A stretch of 64,000 nt of DNA from Pseudofulvibacter geojedonensis (GTDB lineage: Bacteria; Bacteroidota; Bacteroidia; Flavobacteriales; Flavobacteriaceae), in NCBI RefSeq assembly GCF_042675745.1, contig NZ_JBHTJM010000009.1, positions 440,822 through 504,821 of the forward strand. The letters are read 5' to 3'. The translations under genes were made by a program, and so were the position numbers. Below the pieces are notes generated by a model. That model was not told the origin of the DNA, ran no database searches, and saw only the letters and a program-made list of their open reading frames with translations. Shown piece after piece: positions 45,838 to 54,371 of the stretch (within the stretch, counting starts at the first letter, position 1; each line of letters begins with the position of its first letter).

Positions 45838-46857
45838 TTATCTTTTCTTTATAATTTTTGCTATACGATTTAGTATAATTTCTGATAGATTCCACATATA
45901 TAGTTTAGCATCTGTAGTATTATTAAATAGTACAATAACGGTATCTATATCTTGATGGTACTCTGCAAAACTTTGGTATCCTGGAACCCAACCAGAATGT
46001 TCGTATTTATATATTTTTGAATAGATTTCTTGTTCTCCATTTTTAAATACTGAACCATTGTTTAAAGCTCTCAAAAATACTCCAACATCTTGAGCAGTAG
46101 CTAACATTCCTTGTTCTTCTGTTTTTAAATCTAAATCGTAACCTATGTGGTAGCCACTCATTACCTTATCAAGATCTACTTCATCTAAAGAAAAAAATGT
46201 ATTGTTTAATTGGAGAGGAACTAATATTTCATCTTTTATGTATTGATTTCGACTATAACCTAGAGTTTTATCAATAAGTTGACGAATTAATAAATAGTTT
46301 GTATTAGAATATTCGTAGTCCTCACCAGGTTTGAAACTGGCAGGAGCATCTAGTATTAAATTTAGCTTACCATTGTAATTATTAGGAGGGTTTTCCCAAT
46401 AATTTGGATAATTGGTAAAGTTAGGTATGCCGCTTCTATGCTGCACCATCATCCTTAAAGTGATTTGATTGGCGTACTGAATTCTTTCTTTTAATTCTGG
46501 AAAATATTCGGCTAGAGTTTTATCTAAAGATAGACGATTATTGCTTACTAATTTAGAAATAGCTACTGCAACATATAACTTACTAATACTAGCAATTTTA
46601 TATAGAGCATCTGGTTTTGCAGATATTTTATGTTCTCGATTATGCCAACCAGCAGTATACAACTCAGGTGCTTTACCAGCCTGATCTACATAAACAATGG
46701 TCCCATCAAAACCTAGGTTAATAGATTTGTCTACTTGTTCTTGAATAGTTTTAGGTAAAGGTAAAATCCAAGCTTTTACCAAAATCCACGGAACAAAATA
46801 TAAAGAGATGATTGTTCCTACAAGCAGTAAAATTTGTATAATTTTTTTTCTAGGCAT
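45838..46857 (-). CDS. membrane-anchored serine hydrolase, class C beta-lactamase fold
   Basis: 339 residues. The N-terminal hydrophobic helix (about 5-28) has no cleavage site, so it is likely an anchor. SxxK motif S90-I-S-K93 (IASISKLYVA), YxN in YEYSNTNYLL, and the third motif read as YEHSGWVPG. A D-alanyl-D-alanine carboxypeptidase or esterase role is possible. It lies 4 bp after the methyltransferase gene and in the same direction, so co-transcribed. Confidence 0.85.
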   Translation of the reverse strand: MPRKKIIQILLLVGTIISLYFVPWILVKAWILPLPKTIQEQVDKSINLGFDGTIVYVDQAGKAPELYTAGWHNREHKISAKPDALYKIASISKLYVAVAISKLVSNNRLSLDKTLAEYFPELKERIQYANQITLRMMVQHRSGIPNFTNYPNYWENPPNNYNGKLNLILDAPASFKPGEDYEYSNTNYLLIRQLIDKTLGYSRNQYIKDEILVPLQLNNTFFSLDEVDLDKVMSGYHIGYDLDLKTEEQGMLATAQDVGVFLRALNNGSVFKNGEQEIYSKIYKYEHSGWVPGYQSFAEYHQDIDTVIVLFNNTTDAKLYMWNLSEIILNRIAKIIKKR

Positions 46858-46861
46858 ATTT

Positions 46862-47521
46862 TTATTGAAGTATATCTATTTTTTGAAAAATGCTTAGGTG
46901 AATTTCATCACCTATTTCTGGTTCAGAATTGTTAATATTAAAAATGGGTTTTAAGCCATGAGCTGCAAAAGAAGTAATATAATTTTTATTTAAAAGCCAA
47001 GGCGGACCTTTTTCAAAAGATCGTTTTTCATTTTGTATTTCTGTTATCAAAACTAGTTTTCCCTTGTCAGCAACAAAATCAGCAATATGTTTAATTAAAG
47101 TATCCTCATATTTAGGAGGAAGTGCTTGAATTGTAAATATTTCTAATACAAAATCGAATTTTTGATTCCATTCAGGAATTCCTTTAATTAAATCTGCCTG
47201 AACAAACTTTACTTTAGATTCTGGAAATCGTTTTTTACATAATTTAATGGCACTATTAGAAACATCGAATGCAGTAACTTTAAATCCGTTGTTTTCTAGT
47301 TCAATAGCATCATCACCCATTCCGCAGCCAATAACTAAGGCTGTTTTGCCTTTACCAATGTTTTGGTTTTGTTCTATCCAGTTTTTAAATAAAGGATGGG
47401 TACTCATATGAGCCCAAGGAATGCCTTCTCCTTCTTTGTTAGAGCTAGCGTATAGTTTTTCAAACCAATCTGTAGGTTTGTTTTCTTCAATGCCTAATTG
47501 GGTTTTTAATTTTTCATCCAT
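46862..47521 (-). CDS. TPMT-like class I methyltransferase
   Basis: 219 residues. An N-terminal WFEKLYASSNKEGEGIPWAHMSTHPLFKNWIE block typical of thiopurine S-methyltransferase/YdgI-like enzymes precedes the SAM site TALVIGCGMGDDAIELENNGFKVTAFDVS. Such enzymes methylate small thiol-, selenium- or tellurium-like acceptors, but the acceptor here is unknown. Operon with the serine hydrolase. Confidence 0.88.
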   Translation of the reverse strand: MDEKLKTQLGIEENKPTDWFEKLYASSNKEGEGIPWAHMSTHPLFKNWIEQNQNIGKGKTALVIGCGMGDDAIELENNGFKVTAFDVSNSAIKLCKKRFPESKVKFVQADLIKGIPEWNQKFDFVLEIFTIQALPPKYEDTLIKHIADFVADKGKLVLITEIQNEKRSFEKGPPWLLNKNYITSFAAHGLKPIFNINNSEPEIGDEIHLSIFQKIDILQ

Positions 47522-47577
47522 ACCAAAAAAAATAACCAGATATTATTGCTTTAAAAGTAGTAAATAGTTTTAGAAGC

Positions 47578-48705
47578 TTATTTAATACTTTTTTTCTTTT
47601 TATAGTTTCTTCCATACCATAGTAAAAATCCAGTTACTGGTAAACTAGCAATTAATAAACTAACTAGAAATACAATAATTTTGCCTATAATTCCTCCAAT
47701 AGCACCAACATGAATATCGTAATTCATTCGTAAAATTTTATCGGCTACCTTAGCGTTTTCGTATTTTCCGTAAATAGCGGGAGTTTCTAATTCTTCGAGT
47801 GTATTTTGGTCAAAAAACCTGTAATCAGAATCATAGTAAATTCCTTTACTGTTAGAAACTTCTACATAAATACTCTCGTTTATTGATGTAGGATAGTGTA
47901 ATTCAAAACTCTCGGCATTAGGGGATTCTTTTTTGAGTTTTTCAATTAAAAAATCCATAGGAATTATTTCTTTAGTAGTTATCTGCTTACTGGTGTTTTC
48001 AGGGATAATAAATGCGGGTACTTTATCACCTCCAGTAGAGATATAAACAACATATTTTAACCAGTTATATGAAATGATAGAACCGGTAAAAGCCATAATT
48101 AAGGCTAACGAACAAATGTAAAAACCAATAATTGAATGTAAATCGTAGTTTTTACGTTTCCATTTTGTTGTTTTCTTCCAGCTAAACCTTAAGCGTTGTT
48201 TTAAATTTTTCCTTTTTTTAGGAATCCATAGAATAAAACCAGAAATAATGATTAAAATAAACACTAAAATGGATATGCCTACAACTTGCTCGCCAATAAC
48301 TTTAGGCAACCAAAGCCGCATATGTCCTTTTAAAATAAAAGCGAAAAATCCAGATAAATGGTTATCTATTTCAATGACTTTTCCAGAGTAAGGATTTAAG
48401 AAAACACTCTGATAAAATTCAGGATCTGCATCGTAAAATATAACCTCAATAGCATCGTTTTTTTGTTTAAATACCGTTCCGTGAACGGTATTATTAGGAA
48501 ATACTTCTTTGGCTATTTCTTTAGCTTTTGTGGGTGTTAAAATAGCACTGTTTTGAGGAGATACGCTTTTGTGGTTTCGGTAAAGATTCTCAATTTCTTC
48601 TTTAAAGGTCCAACAACAACCAGTAATTGCAACTATAAAAACCACCAAACCCGTTATAAGACCGAGTATTTTATGAAGTTGAAAAATGATTTTTTTGATT
48701 TTCAT
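47578..48705 (-). CDS. PepSY-associated membrane protein
   Basis: 375 residues, with hydrophobic helices at about 12-34, 140-160, 188-210 and 343-362. PepSY-type periplasmic segments lie between (TPTKAKEIAKEVFPNNTVHG, GHMRLWLPKVIGEQVV). This layout is found with TonB siderophore receptors and is proposed to act as an iron-siderophore reductase. It is directly downstream of the receptor gene, beyond a hairpin that may be a partial terminator. Confidence 0.88.
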   Translation of the reverse strand: MKIKKIIFQLHKILGLITGLVVFIVAITGCCWTFKEEIENLYRNHKSVSPQNSAILTPTKAKEIAKEVFPNNTVHGTVFKQKNDAIEVIFYDADPEFYQSVFLNPYSGKVIEIDNHLSGFFAFILKGHMRLWLPKVIGEQVVGISILVFILIIISGFILWIPKKRKNLKQRLRFSWKKTTKWKRKNYDLHSIIGFYICSLALIMAFTGSIISYNWLKYVVYISTGGDKVPAFIIPENTSKQITTKEIIPMDFLIEKLKKESPNAESFELHYPTSINESIYVEVSNSKGIYYDSDYRFFDQNTLEELETPAIYGKYENAKVADKILRMNYDIHVGAIGGIIGKIIVFLVSLLIASLPVTGFLLWYGRNYKKKKSIK

Positions 48706-48718
48706 TAGAGTGTATTAA

Positions 48719-48758
48719 AAAAAGAGTAAGTACTCAATAAAAGTCCTTACTCTTTTTT
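48719..48758 (-). terminator. terminator (or attenuator) between receptor and PepSY genes
   Basis: AAAAAGAGTAAG / CTTACTCTTTTT stem with a 13-nt loop containing TACTCAATAAAAG, followed by T on the minus strand. Confidence 0.65.
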
Positions 48759-48768
48759 ATTTGATTAA

Positions 48769-51192
48769 TTAAAATTTATATGAAATATTAGCAAATAGAG
48801 CTCTGGGCATTTGTGGGTTTATAGTTGTCCATCCTTTATAATATTCTTTATTAAAGGCGTTATTTAGTTTTAAACTTATTCTGTACTTATTTGCTTGATA
48901 AGAAATAGCAGCGTTTGCAATTGTATAACTAGGCAAAATAAATTCGCCTGTAGATTCATAATTTATTGCAAATCGTTTGCTTGCACCATTAAATCCTAAT
49001 CCAATTCCAAAACCATCTAGTTTTCCATTTTGAAATTCATAGTTAGCCCAAAAGTTGTAAAGTGTTTCCGGGCCTGCTTCAAGTGGCCTTCTATTTAAAA
49101 TTTCTGTATTGTCTGACTTTGTTGTTTCACTTTGATTATTGCTATAACCAGCTCTTATATTCAAACCATTTATGGGGTTGGCATTTAATTCAACTTCAAA
49201 TCCTTTGCTAATTACTTCTCCTCCTTGAATTTTGTTAAAAGGCGATGAAGGGTCTGTTATTACTCGATCTTTTACTTTGATGTTATAATAACTTATAGTA
49301 GTGTTTAGCCTATTATTGAAAAGATTTGTTTTAGCTCCAAATTCTATTTGGTTGGCTTGTTCTGGATTGAAATTTTTAAAAGTCTGTGGTCCATCAGAAG
49401 GATCTCCAACTAACTGCGGAGCAACATTTGTAAAGCCATTTTGATAGTTTCCAAAAATAGATAATTGATCTTTTATAGGTTGATAAACAATACCAAATTT
49501 TGGCGAAATAGTTGTTTGCTTATAGTCATCGTCTAGATTTGCTAAATTACCTTCGTTATCAAAATGATCCAATCTTAAACCAACCATTGCCGATAATTTA
49601 TCTGTAATATTTATAACATTAGATGCATACATGCTATAAATATGATACTTAGATTTTGCGTTATTTATATCTTGTGAAGCTAAAACTGCATCAACTCCTG
49701 ATGCTGAAAGCGGATAAGAATCGGTTTCCTCTGCAGGAGTAAATGGGTTATCACCGTTGGTATCGCCATTTGGTAATACATTGCCATAAAAAGCATACCC
49801 TGTATTGTTATCTGTTTGAGTTTCGTTAAAGTAGTCTATACCTATAACTATTCTATTTCTTAAATTGGCTAATTTAAAATCGCCAATAAAATTTTGTTGT
49901 ATATCTGTAGTTTGTGTGTTAGAATTCTGTTTATTGATGAATCTAGTAAAGGTATTATTTCCTAAAATCCCATAATCATATAAATAAGAATAATATCCTT
50001 TGGTTGAGGTAGCACTTTTAGAAAGTAATGTTTGAGATTGCCAAGTATTAGATATTTTATAATCTGCTTCTATTCTATAGTTTTGAGTAGGGTTTTTTAA
50101 AGCTAAATCATTACTTGTAAACGATAGTTTATTGTTGTAAGCCAATTCATTTAAGTTGTTTGCTTCTGTGGGTGCACTTCTATTTAAGAATAAAAAAGTA
50201 GGGTTTGTTTGTTCTGCTTGAGTAATCTCTCCGTAGAATGAAAATGAAAGTTTATTGTTTACTTTATATGATAAAGAAGGAGCAACAAAAAAAGAGTTTC
50301 TAAAACCAGCATCTTGAAAACTTTGTTCTGTAGTATAAGCAGTGTTTAGTCTAAAATATAAGTTGTCTTTTTTACTTAAAGCAGTATTAAAATCACCTAC
50401 AACCTGATTGAGTCCGTATGTGCCAGAGGTATAAGACAACTCTCCACCAGTTCCAACATAAGGTTTTTTAGTTACAACATTTATAAGACCGCCATATGAG
50501 CTTACGGCATTACCAAATAAAGTAGCCGAAGGTCCTTTTAATACTTCAATACGTTCAATGTTTGCAGCATTAATTGTACCATTGGTTAAACCTGGCAAAC
50601 CATTTACTAATTGAGGTTGTACAGAAAAGCCACGAAGTGAAAAATACCCAGCTCCATCTCCTCCACGGCCAGTTGATGCCCAAAGTTGTTCAACTCCAGT
50701 AGCATTTTTTAAGGCATCATCAAAGTTTGTTACAACTTGAGATTTTAAGATTTCATTAGTTACAGTGCTATAAACTTGAGTATTTTCGATGTCTTTTAAC
50801 GGAAGCTTAGAAACATAGGCTGTTTTTTTTCTGGAAAATTTATTCCGACGTTCGTTTTTTATCACTACTTCATTTAAAATTTCATTCCCTTCATAAAGTG
50901 TTATTTTATTTAAATGAACGGGTTTGTTATTTATTACATCTATTGTAATTTCTCTTGTTTTAAAGCCTAAATACGATATAACAAGGGTGTAATTTCCTTT
51001 TTCTAAACTAGAAAGATTAAAGATACCTTCTTGGTTTGTTTGAGTGCCTTTAGTTGTATTTTTTATAGAAATATTTACCCCTAAAAGTGGCTTTTGATTG
51101 TTATTTTGTATTGTTCCAGTAATCACACCTTCTTGGGCTGAGGCTATATTAAATAGAAAGATTAATGATAAAATAGATAATAGATTTTTCAT
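48769..51192 (-). CDS. TonB-dependent siderophore receptor
   Basis: 807 residues. Signal peptide, then a carboxypeptidase-regulatory-like domain typical of Bacteroidota receptors (ITGTIQNNNQKPLLGVNISIKN, residues about 23-100), a plug domain with YFSLRGFSVQPQLVNGLPG and IERIEVLKGPSATLFG, and a 22-strand barrel ending ALFANISYKF. The plug and barrel match the siderophore subclass. Presumably takes up ferric siderophore using TonB energy. A promoter lies 40 bp upstream; the PepSY partner is next. Confidence 0.93.
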   Translation of the reverse strand: MKNLLSILSLIFLFNIASAQEGVITGTIQNNNQKPLLGVNISIKNTTKGTQTNQEGIFNLSSLEKGNYTLVISYLGFKTREITIDVINNKPVHLNKITLYEGNEILNEVVIKNERRNKFSRKKTAYVSKLPLKDIENTQVYSTVTNEILKSQVVTNFDDALKNATGVEQLWASTGRGGDGAGYFSLRGFSVQPQLVNGLPGLTNGTINAANIERIEVLKGPSATLFGNAVSSYGGLINVVTKKPYVGTGGELSYTSGTYGLNQVVGDFNTALSKKDNLYFRLNTAYTTEQSFQDAGFRNSFFVAPSLSYKVNNKLSFSFYGEITQAEQTNPTFLFLNRSAPTEANNLNELAYNNKLSFTSNDLALKNPTQNYRIEADYKISNTWQSQTLLSKSATSTKGYYSYLYDYGILGNNTFTRFINKQNSNTQTTDIQQNFIGDFKLANLRNRIVIGIDYFNETQTDNNTGYAFYGNVLPNGDTNGDNPFTPAEETDSYPLSASGVDAVLASQDINNAKSKYHIYSMYASNVINITDKLSAMVGLRLDHFDNEGNLANLDDDYKQTTISPKFGIVYQPIKDQLSIFGNYQNGFTNVAPQLVGDPSDGPQTFKNFNPEQANQIEFGAKTNLFNNRLNTTISYYNIKVKDRVITDPSSPFNKIQGGEVISKGFEVELNANPINGLNIRAGYSNNQSETTKSDNTEILNRRPLEAGPETLYNFWANYEFQNGKLDGFGIGLGFNGASKRFAINYESTGEFILPSYTIANAAISYQANKYRISLKLNNAFNKEYYKGWTTINPQMPRALFANISYKF

Positions 51193-51231
51193 TTGTTTTT
51201 ATTAAGACTTAGTATAAATAGTAAATTTTGG

Positions 51232-51239
51232 CAAAAATA
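51232..51239 (-). promoter_or_regulatory. -7 promoter element of the siderophore receptor
   Basis: Minus-strand TATTTTTG followed by C fits TAnnTTTGY, 39 bp before the ATG. A Fur-type box could not be identified with confidence. Confidence 0.5.
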
Positions 51240-51383
51240 TATCCGTCTTTCGATTTGACCAAATTATTTATAATAAATCTAAATAATATTTTTTAATGAG
51301 CTGATTTACTGCTTTTGAGGTAGTGTTAGCAGCATTAAAAGTAGAAGGGTTTTAATAAATAACTTTAAATATTGATAGTGTTT

Positions 51384-51956
51384 TTATTGAGTATTTTGAG
51401 CTGTATTTTTTAATTTGAAGCTATTCATGATTTCTTCTCCAATTTTTTGGTAATTGCTAAATTGTTCATCTTCACAAGTCAATGTCAACACATATGCCTT
51501 GTTTTTAATTACCCATAAATATTGCTCAAATTTTAATTTGTACTCACCTTGCTTTCCGGTATAGATAAGTTGATGGTAATTTAATTCTTTATTTAATTTT
51601 CTTTTGTTTTTTAAAATGTTTCCATCGGTAATCATTCTGTTAATTTGATCTATTGAAATTTCCACATATTTTTCAAGATCTAAATTATGTCCTGATAAAT
51701 CTTGAATTAAAAGATTGATATTTTCTCTAAATTGATCTTGATCAGAAGAAAGTGGACTAAACAAAATAAAACGCGTTCCCATTTGTCCAGATTCATCAAG
51801 CTCCCAATTACTAGGATAGTTAATAGAGTAATTGTTATCAACGATCGATTTCCAACCATCTAGAACACTTGTTTGCGAATCATTACTTTTATTTTGATAA
51901 CAAGCAGTTAAACTCATAATTAAAATAAAAATTCCCGATAACTTTACTATTTTCAT
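51384..51956 (-). CDS. PsbP/DUF1795-like lipoprotein
   Basis: 190 residues from the ATG at 51956 (MKIVKLSGIFILIMSLTACYQ, lipobox LTAC); an ATG ten codons upstream overlaps the preceding gene. A single domain with YSINYPSNWELDE and FRENINLLIQDLSG then TLTCEDEQFSNYQKIGEEIMNSF matches PsbP/DcrB-type proteins. Function unknown. Coupled to the NADH dehydrogenase-like gene, whose stop lies 10 bp upstream. Confidence 0.75.
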   Translation of the reverse strand: MKIVKLSGIFILIMSLTACYQNKSNDSQTSVLDGWKSIVDNNYSINYPSNWELDESGQMGTRFILFSPLSSDQDQFRENINLLIQDLSGHNLDLEKYVEISIDQINRMITDGNILKNKRKLNKELNYHQLIYTGKQGEYKLKFEQYLWVIKNKAYVLTLTCEDEQFSNYQKIGEEIMNSFKLKNTAQNTQ

Positions 51957-51966
51957 ATAATTAGTT

Positions 51967-53241
51967 TTATGATTTATTTTTTTCATTTGGTTTAATGATC
52001 ATTCTAAAAAATTGATCCTTGTAAATATAATAACCTAGCCAATTATAAAGTGTTTTTACCTTGTTTTTAAAATTAACCAATCCCATTATGTGTACAAAAA
52101 TCCAGATAAACCAAGCACTAAAACCTTTTAAAGAATATTTTTTACCAGGGAAATCTAATACAGCTTTGTTCCTTCCAATTATAGCTAAGGAACCTTTATC
52201 TGTATATTGAAAAGGTACCCAGTCATTCTTTTTTCTGTTAAGATTATAAGCCAAATTTTTTGCTTGTTGAAGTGCGGGTTGTGCTAATTGTGGGTGTCCA
52301 TTAGGATAATTTTTATCATCAATAATTAAAGCACAATCTCCTAAAGCATATATGTTTTTATAAGAGTGAACTAGATTAAATGGATTCGTTTTAAGTCTTC
52401 TGCCAGCTCCAATACTATCTTCAGAAAAGCCCTTAAATGTTTTTGCAGATACACCTGCAGCCCAAATAAGGTTTCTCGATTTGATTTCATCTCCATTAGA
52501 TAAAAAGACAGTTTCACCATCATAATCTTTAACCAAAGTATTCATAATTAATGTTACTCCTAACTCAGAAAGTTTTTTTGCAGTATAATTTTGAGCGCTA
52601 GAAGACATTGGCGCTAATACAGTAGGTTGTCCATCTATTAAATAAATTTCTCCAAGGTCTTCCTTTTTTAATTCAGGGTAATCTTTTATTATAATAGAAT
52701 CTTTCATTTCTGATAATATACCCGAAAGTTCAACTCCTGTAGGACCTGCACCTGCAATTACAATGGTTAAATACTTTTTTCTTTCTTCTTTGTTAGAAAT
52801 TCGAGTAGCTCGATCAAGCCTAGTTAAAATAACATTTCGTAATGATAGTGCATCACTTATGGTTTTCATTGGCAAGCTTTTTTCTTCAATATTTTTATTC
52901 CCAAAAAAGTTAGTTTCGGTGCCAGTAGCCATTACCAAAATGTCATATTCTAATTCTCCGTTGTTTAAAATTATCTTATTTTCTTCAGGAACTACTTTTT
53001 CTAGTGACCCAAGTCTGAACCTTACAGATTTTAATTTTCGAAGAATTTTTCGAAAAGGATAACTAATTGCAGAGGGTTCCATAAAACCAGTAGATACTTG
53101 ATAAATTAGAGGAGGAAAAAAATTGTAATTGTTACTATCTACTAATATGATTTGGTGTTTTGATGAGTTTCCTAATCTTTTTACAAATTCTAAGCCTGCA
53201 AAGCCACCTCCCACAACAACTATTCTTAACTTTTTTTCCAT
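51967..53241 (-). CDS. type II NADH dehydrogenase-like flavoprotein
   Basis: 424 residues. FAD motif RIVVVGGGFAGLEFVKRLG (N-terminus), NAD-binding IVIAGAGPTGVELSGIL (about 165), and the second FAD motif IYALGDCALI (about 300). A C-terminal amphipathic/hydrophobic region (FSAWFIWIFVHIMGLVNF) matches membrane-associated NDH-2 enzymes that pass electrons from NADH to quinone without pumping protons. Its promoter is well defined (53272-53279). Confidence 0.9.
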   Translation of the reverse strand: MEKKLRIVVVGGGFAGLEFVKRLGNSSKHQIILVDSNNYNFFPPLIYQVSTGFMEPSAISYPFRKILRKLKSVRFRLGSLEKVVPEENKIILNNGELEYDILVMATGTETNFFGNKNIEEKSLPMKTISDALSLRNVILTRLDRATRISNKEERKKYLTIVIAGAGPTGVELSGILSEMKDSIIIKDYPELKKEDLGEIYLIDGQPTVLAPMSSSAQNYTAKKLSELGVTLIMNTLVKDYDGETVFLSNGDEIKSRNLIWAAGVSAKTFKGFSEDSIGAGRRLKTNPFNLVHSYKNIYALGDCALIIDDKNYPNGHPQLAQPALQQAKNLAYNLNRKKNDWVPFQYTDKGSLAIIGRNKAVLDFPGKKYSLKGFSAWFIWIFVHIMGLVNFKNKVKTLYNWLGYYIYKDQFFRMIIKPNEKNKS

Positions 53242-53271
53242 GAAATTACTTATCTTTTATCCGACTTGATA

Positions 53272-53279
53272 CAAAGTTA
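53272..53279 (-). promoter_or_regulatory. -7 promoter element of the NDH-2-like gene
   Basis: Minus-strand TAACTTTG followed by T fits TAnnTTTGY, about 30 bp before the ATG. Confidence 0.6.
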
Positions 53280-53403
53280 GTTAAATGAATTGCCTAAAGA
53301 AATAAACTAGTTTAAGAAAGTTCTTTTCTATTTAAGATATTTAGTATTAATTATTTTTTCAGTAAATAAATCCAAATATTATAATGAGGTCTATTTAAAT
53401 AAA

Positions 53404-53479
53404 GTTACTAACCACCCTAAAAATTAAATCCATTTATAAGTTCTGTAGTAGGTATAATTATTATTAAACACTGTTGTAA
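53404..53479. repeat. degenerate attC-like inverted repeat
   Basis: GTTACTAAC at 53404-53412 and GTTGTAA at 53473-53479 form weak outer boxes. The box is 6 bp from the stop of the frameshifted lipoprotein gene. The internal stem is poor. Confidence 0.35.
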
Positions 53480-53485
53480 CACGTT

Positions 53486-53769
53486 TTAGTTTGATTTTTT
53501 TACAAAATTTTCTCCATCTCCAGTTATGGTTAGACTTGAGTTGTTATATCCTCCACCAATTTTTAAAACTTTATTAAGTCCATTATCGAAATTAAGATTT
53601 ATGGATTTATTATAAAGTTCAAATTTTCCTTTAATTTTTTTCCCATCTCCATGATCAAAAAGAAATGTTCCATCATTATTAAATTGTATTTTTCTCACAG
53701 CATAATGAGGTGTCCACCAATTTCCAATTAAATTACCTTTTGAATAAGACTTTAGATCATAATTTTTTT
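53486..53769 (-). pseudogene. frameshifted C-terminal half of the lipoprotein gene at 53752
   Basis: About 90 residues are open in the frame -1 relative to the upstream gene, from the A7 run (complement of 53763-53769) to the TAA at 53486. They read KNYDLKSYSKGNLIGNWWTP and continue HYAVRKIQFNNDGTFLF, a lipocalin-like N-terminal strand pattern. The first GTG in frame is at 53698, after the domain has already begun. The missing N-terminus is restored if the upstream 169-aa frame shifts by one base at the A7 run. Confidence 0.7.
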
Positions 53770-54261
53770 GGTAGTTAAATTGGTCATTTTAGAATAGATT
53801 AATTTTTCTTCAAGGTTAAGTAACTTAAGAAAGATTCCCATTGATTCTGCTGTTTCTCCCATTAAGTTATTTTCAATAATGTAGCTCCATTTTCCACTTG
53901 TGAAAATGTAGTGATAACCACCACCGGTACCTTGTTGCTCTATTTTTCCATCATATAGCAAAAGGTTTGGCTTATCAGAAATTGTTTTGGGCTTATTCCA
54001 AGAAGTATATCTAATACCTCCGTTTTTAAGACGGTCGACTTTAATTATGAACTTTTTATTTTCGCAATGAATAATATTACTTTTTGTTTCTGAAGTGAGT
54101 TTTAATAACTGCCTTTTTACGTCATGTTCTTCTGTTTTTGGTTTGAGTATATTTTCTTTTGGAGTTCCTTCAGTTTCTTTTTGCCTTGTAATGCTTTCTT
54201 TTTGAGAATTTTTGCACGAAAAGAGGCAAGTTAAAATTATTAAGAGTACAATTTTTTTCAT
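53752..54261 (-). CDS. lipoprotein, N-terminal part of a frame-split gene
   Basis: 169 residues. Lipobox FSC (Cys16) and a charged linker (residues 20-50), then a beta-rich domain (SNIIHCENKKFIIKVDRLKN, GGGYHYIFTSGKWSYIIEN). It ends TTKKIMI just after seven As. One extra A or a -1 slip would add about 90 residues of a second domain. Family unknown. It is bounded by CTGTTGTAA-type boxes on both sides (53473 and 54279), as if it were a cassette. Confidence 0.65.
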   Translation of the reverse strand: MKKIVLLIILTCLFSCKNSQKESITRQKETEGTPKENILKPKTEEHDVKRQLLKLTSETKSNIIHCENKKFIIKVDRLKNGGIRYTSWNKPKTISDKPNLLLYDGKIEQQGTGGGYHYIFTSGKWSYIIENNLMGETAESMGIFLKLLNLEEKLIYSKMTNLTTKKIMI

Positions 54262-54278
54262 AGTTTTTGGCTAAACGT

Positions 54279-54285
54279 TTTACAA
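54279..54285. repeat. isolated attC-like box TTACAAC
   Basis: CGTTTTACAACAG at 54275-54287 is the inverse of CTGTTGTAACACG at 53471-53483, lying 17 bp before the lipoprotein ATG. The two boxes bracket that gene. Confidence 0.4.
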
Positions 54286-54371
54286 CAGTTTTGTTTATGA
54301 AGAATAAAAGGGTTCTAAATAGGTAAACGTTATTTAAGCTAGAATGTTATTTTGGTCCTAAAATGCTTGAA

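Noticed and set aside
45838..46857. Beta-lactamase resistance gene
   Set aside because: The SxxK and YxN motifs define only the superfamily; no feature points to antibiotic hydrolysis.
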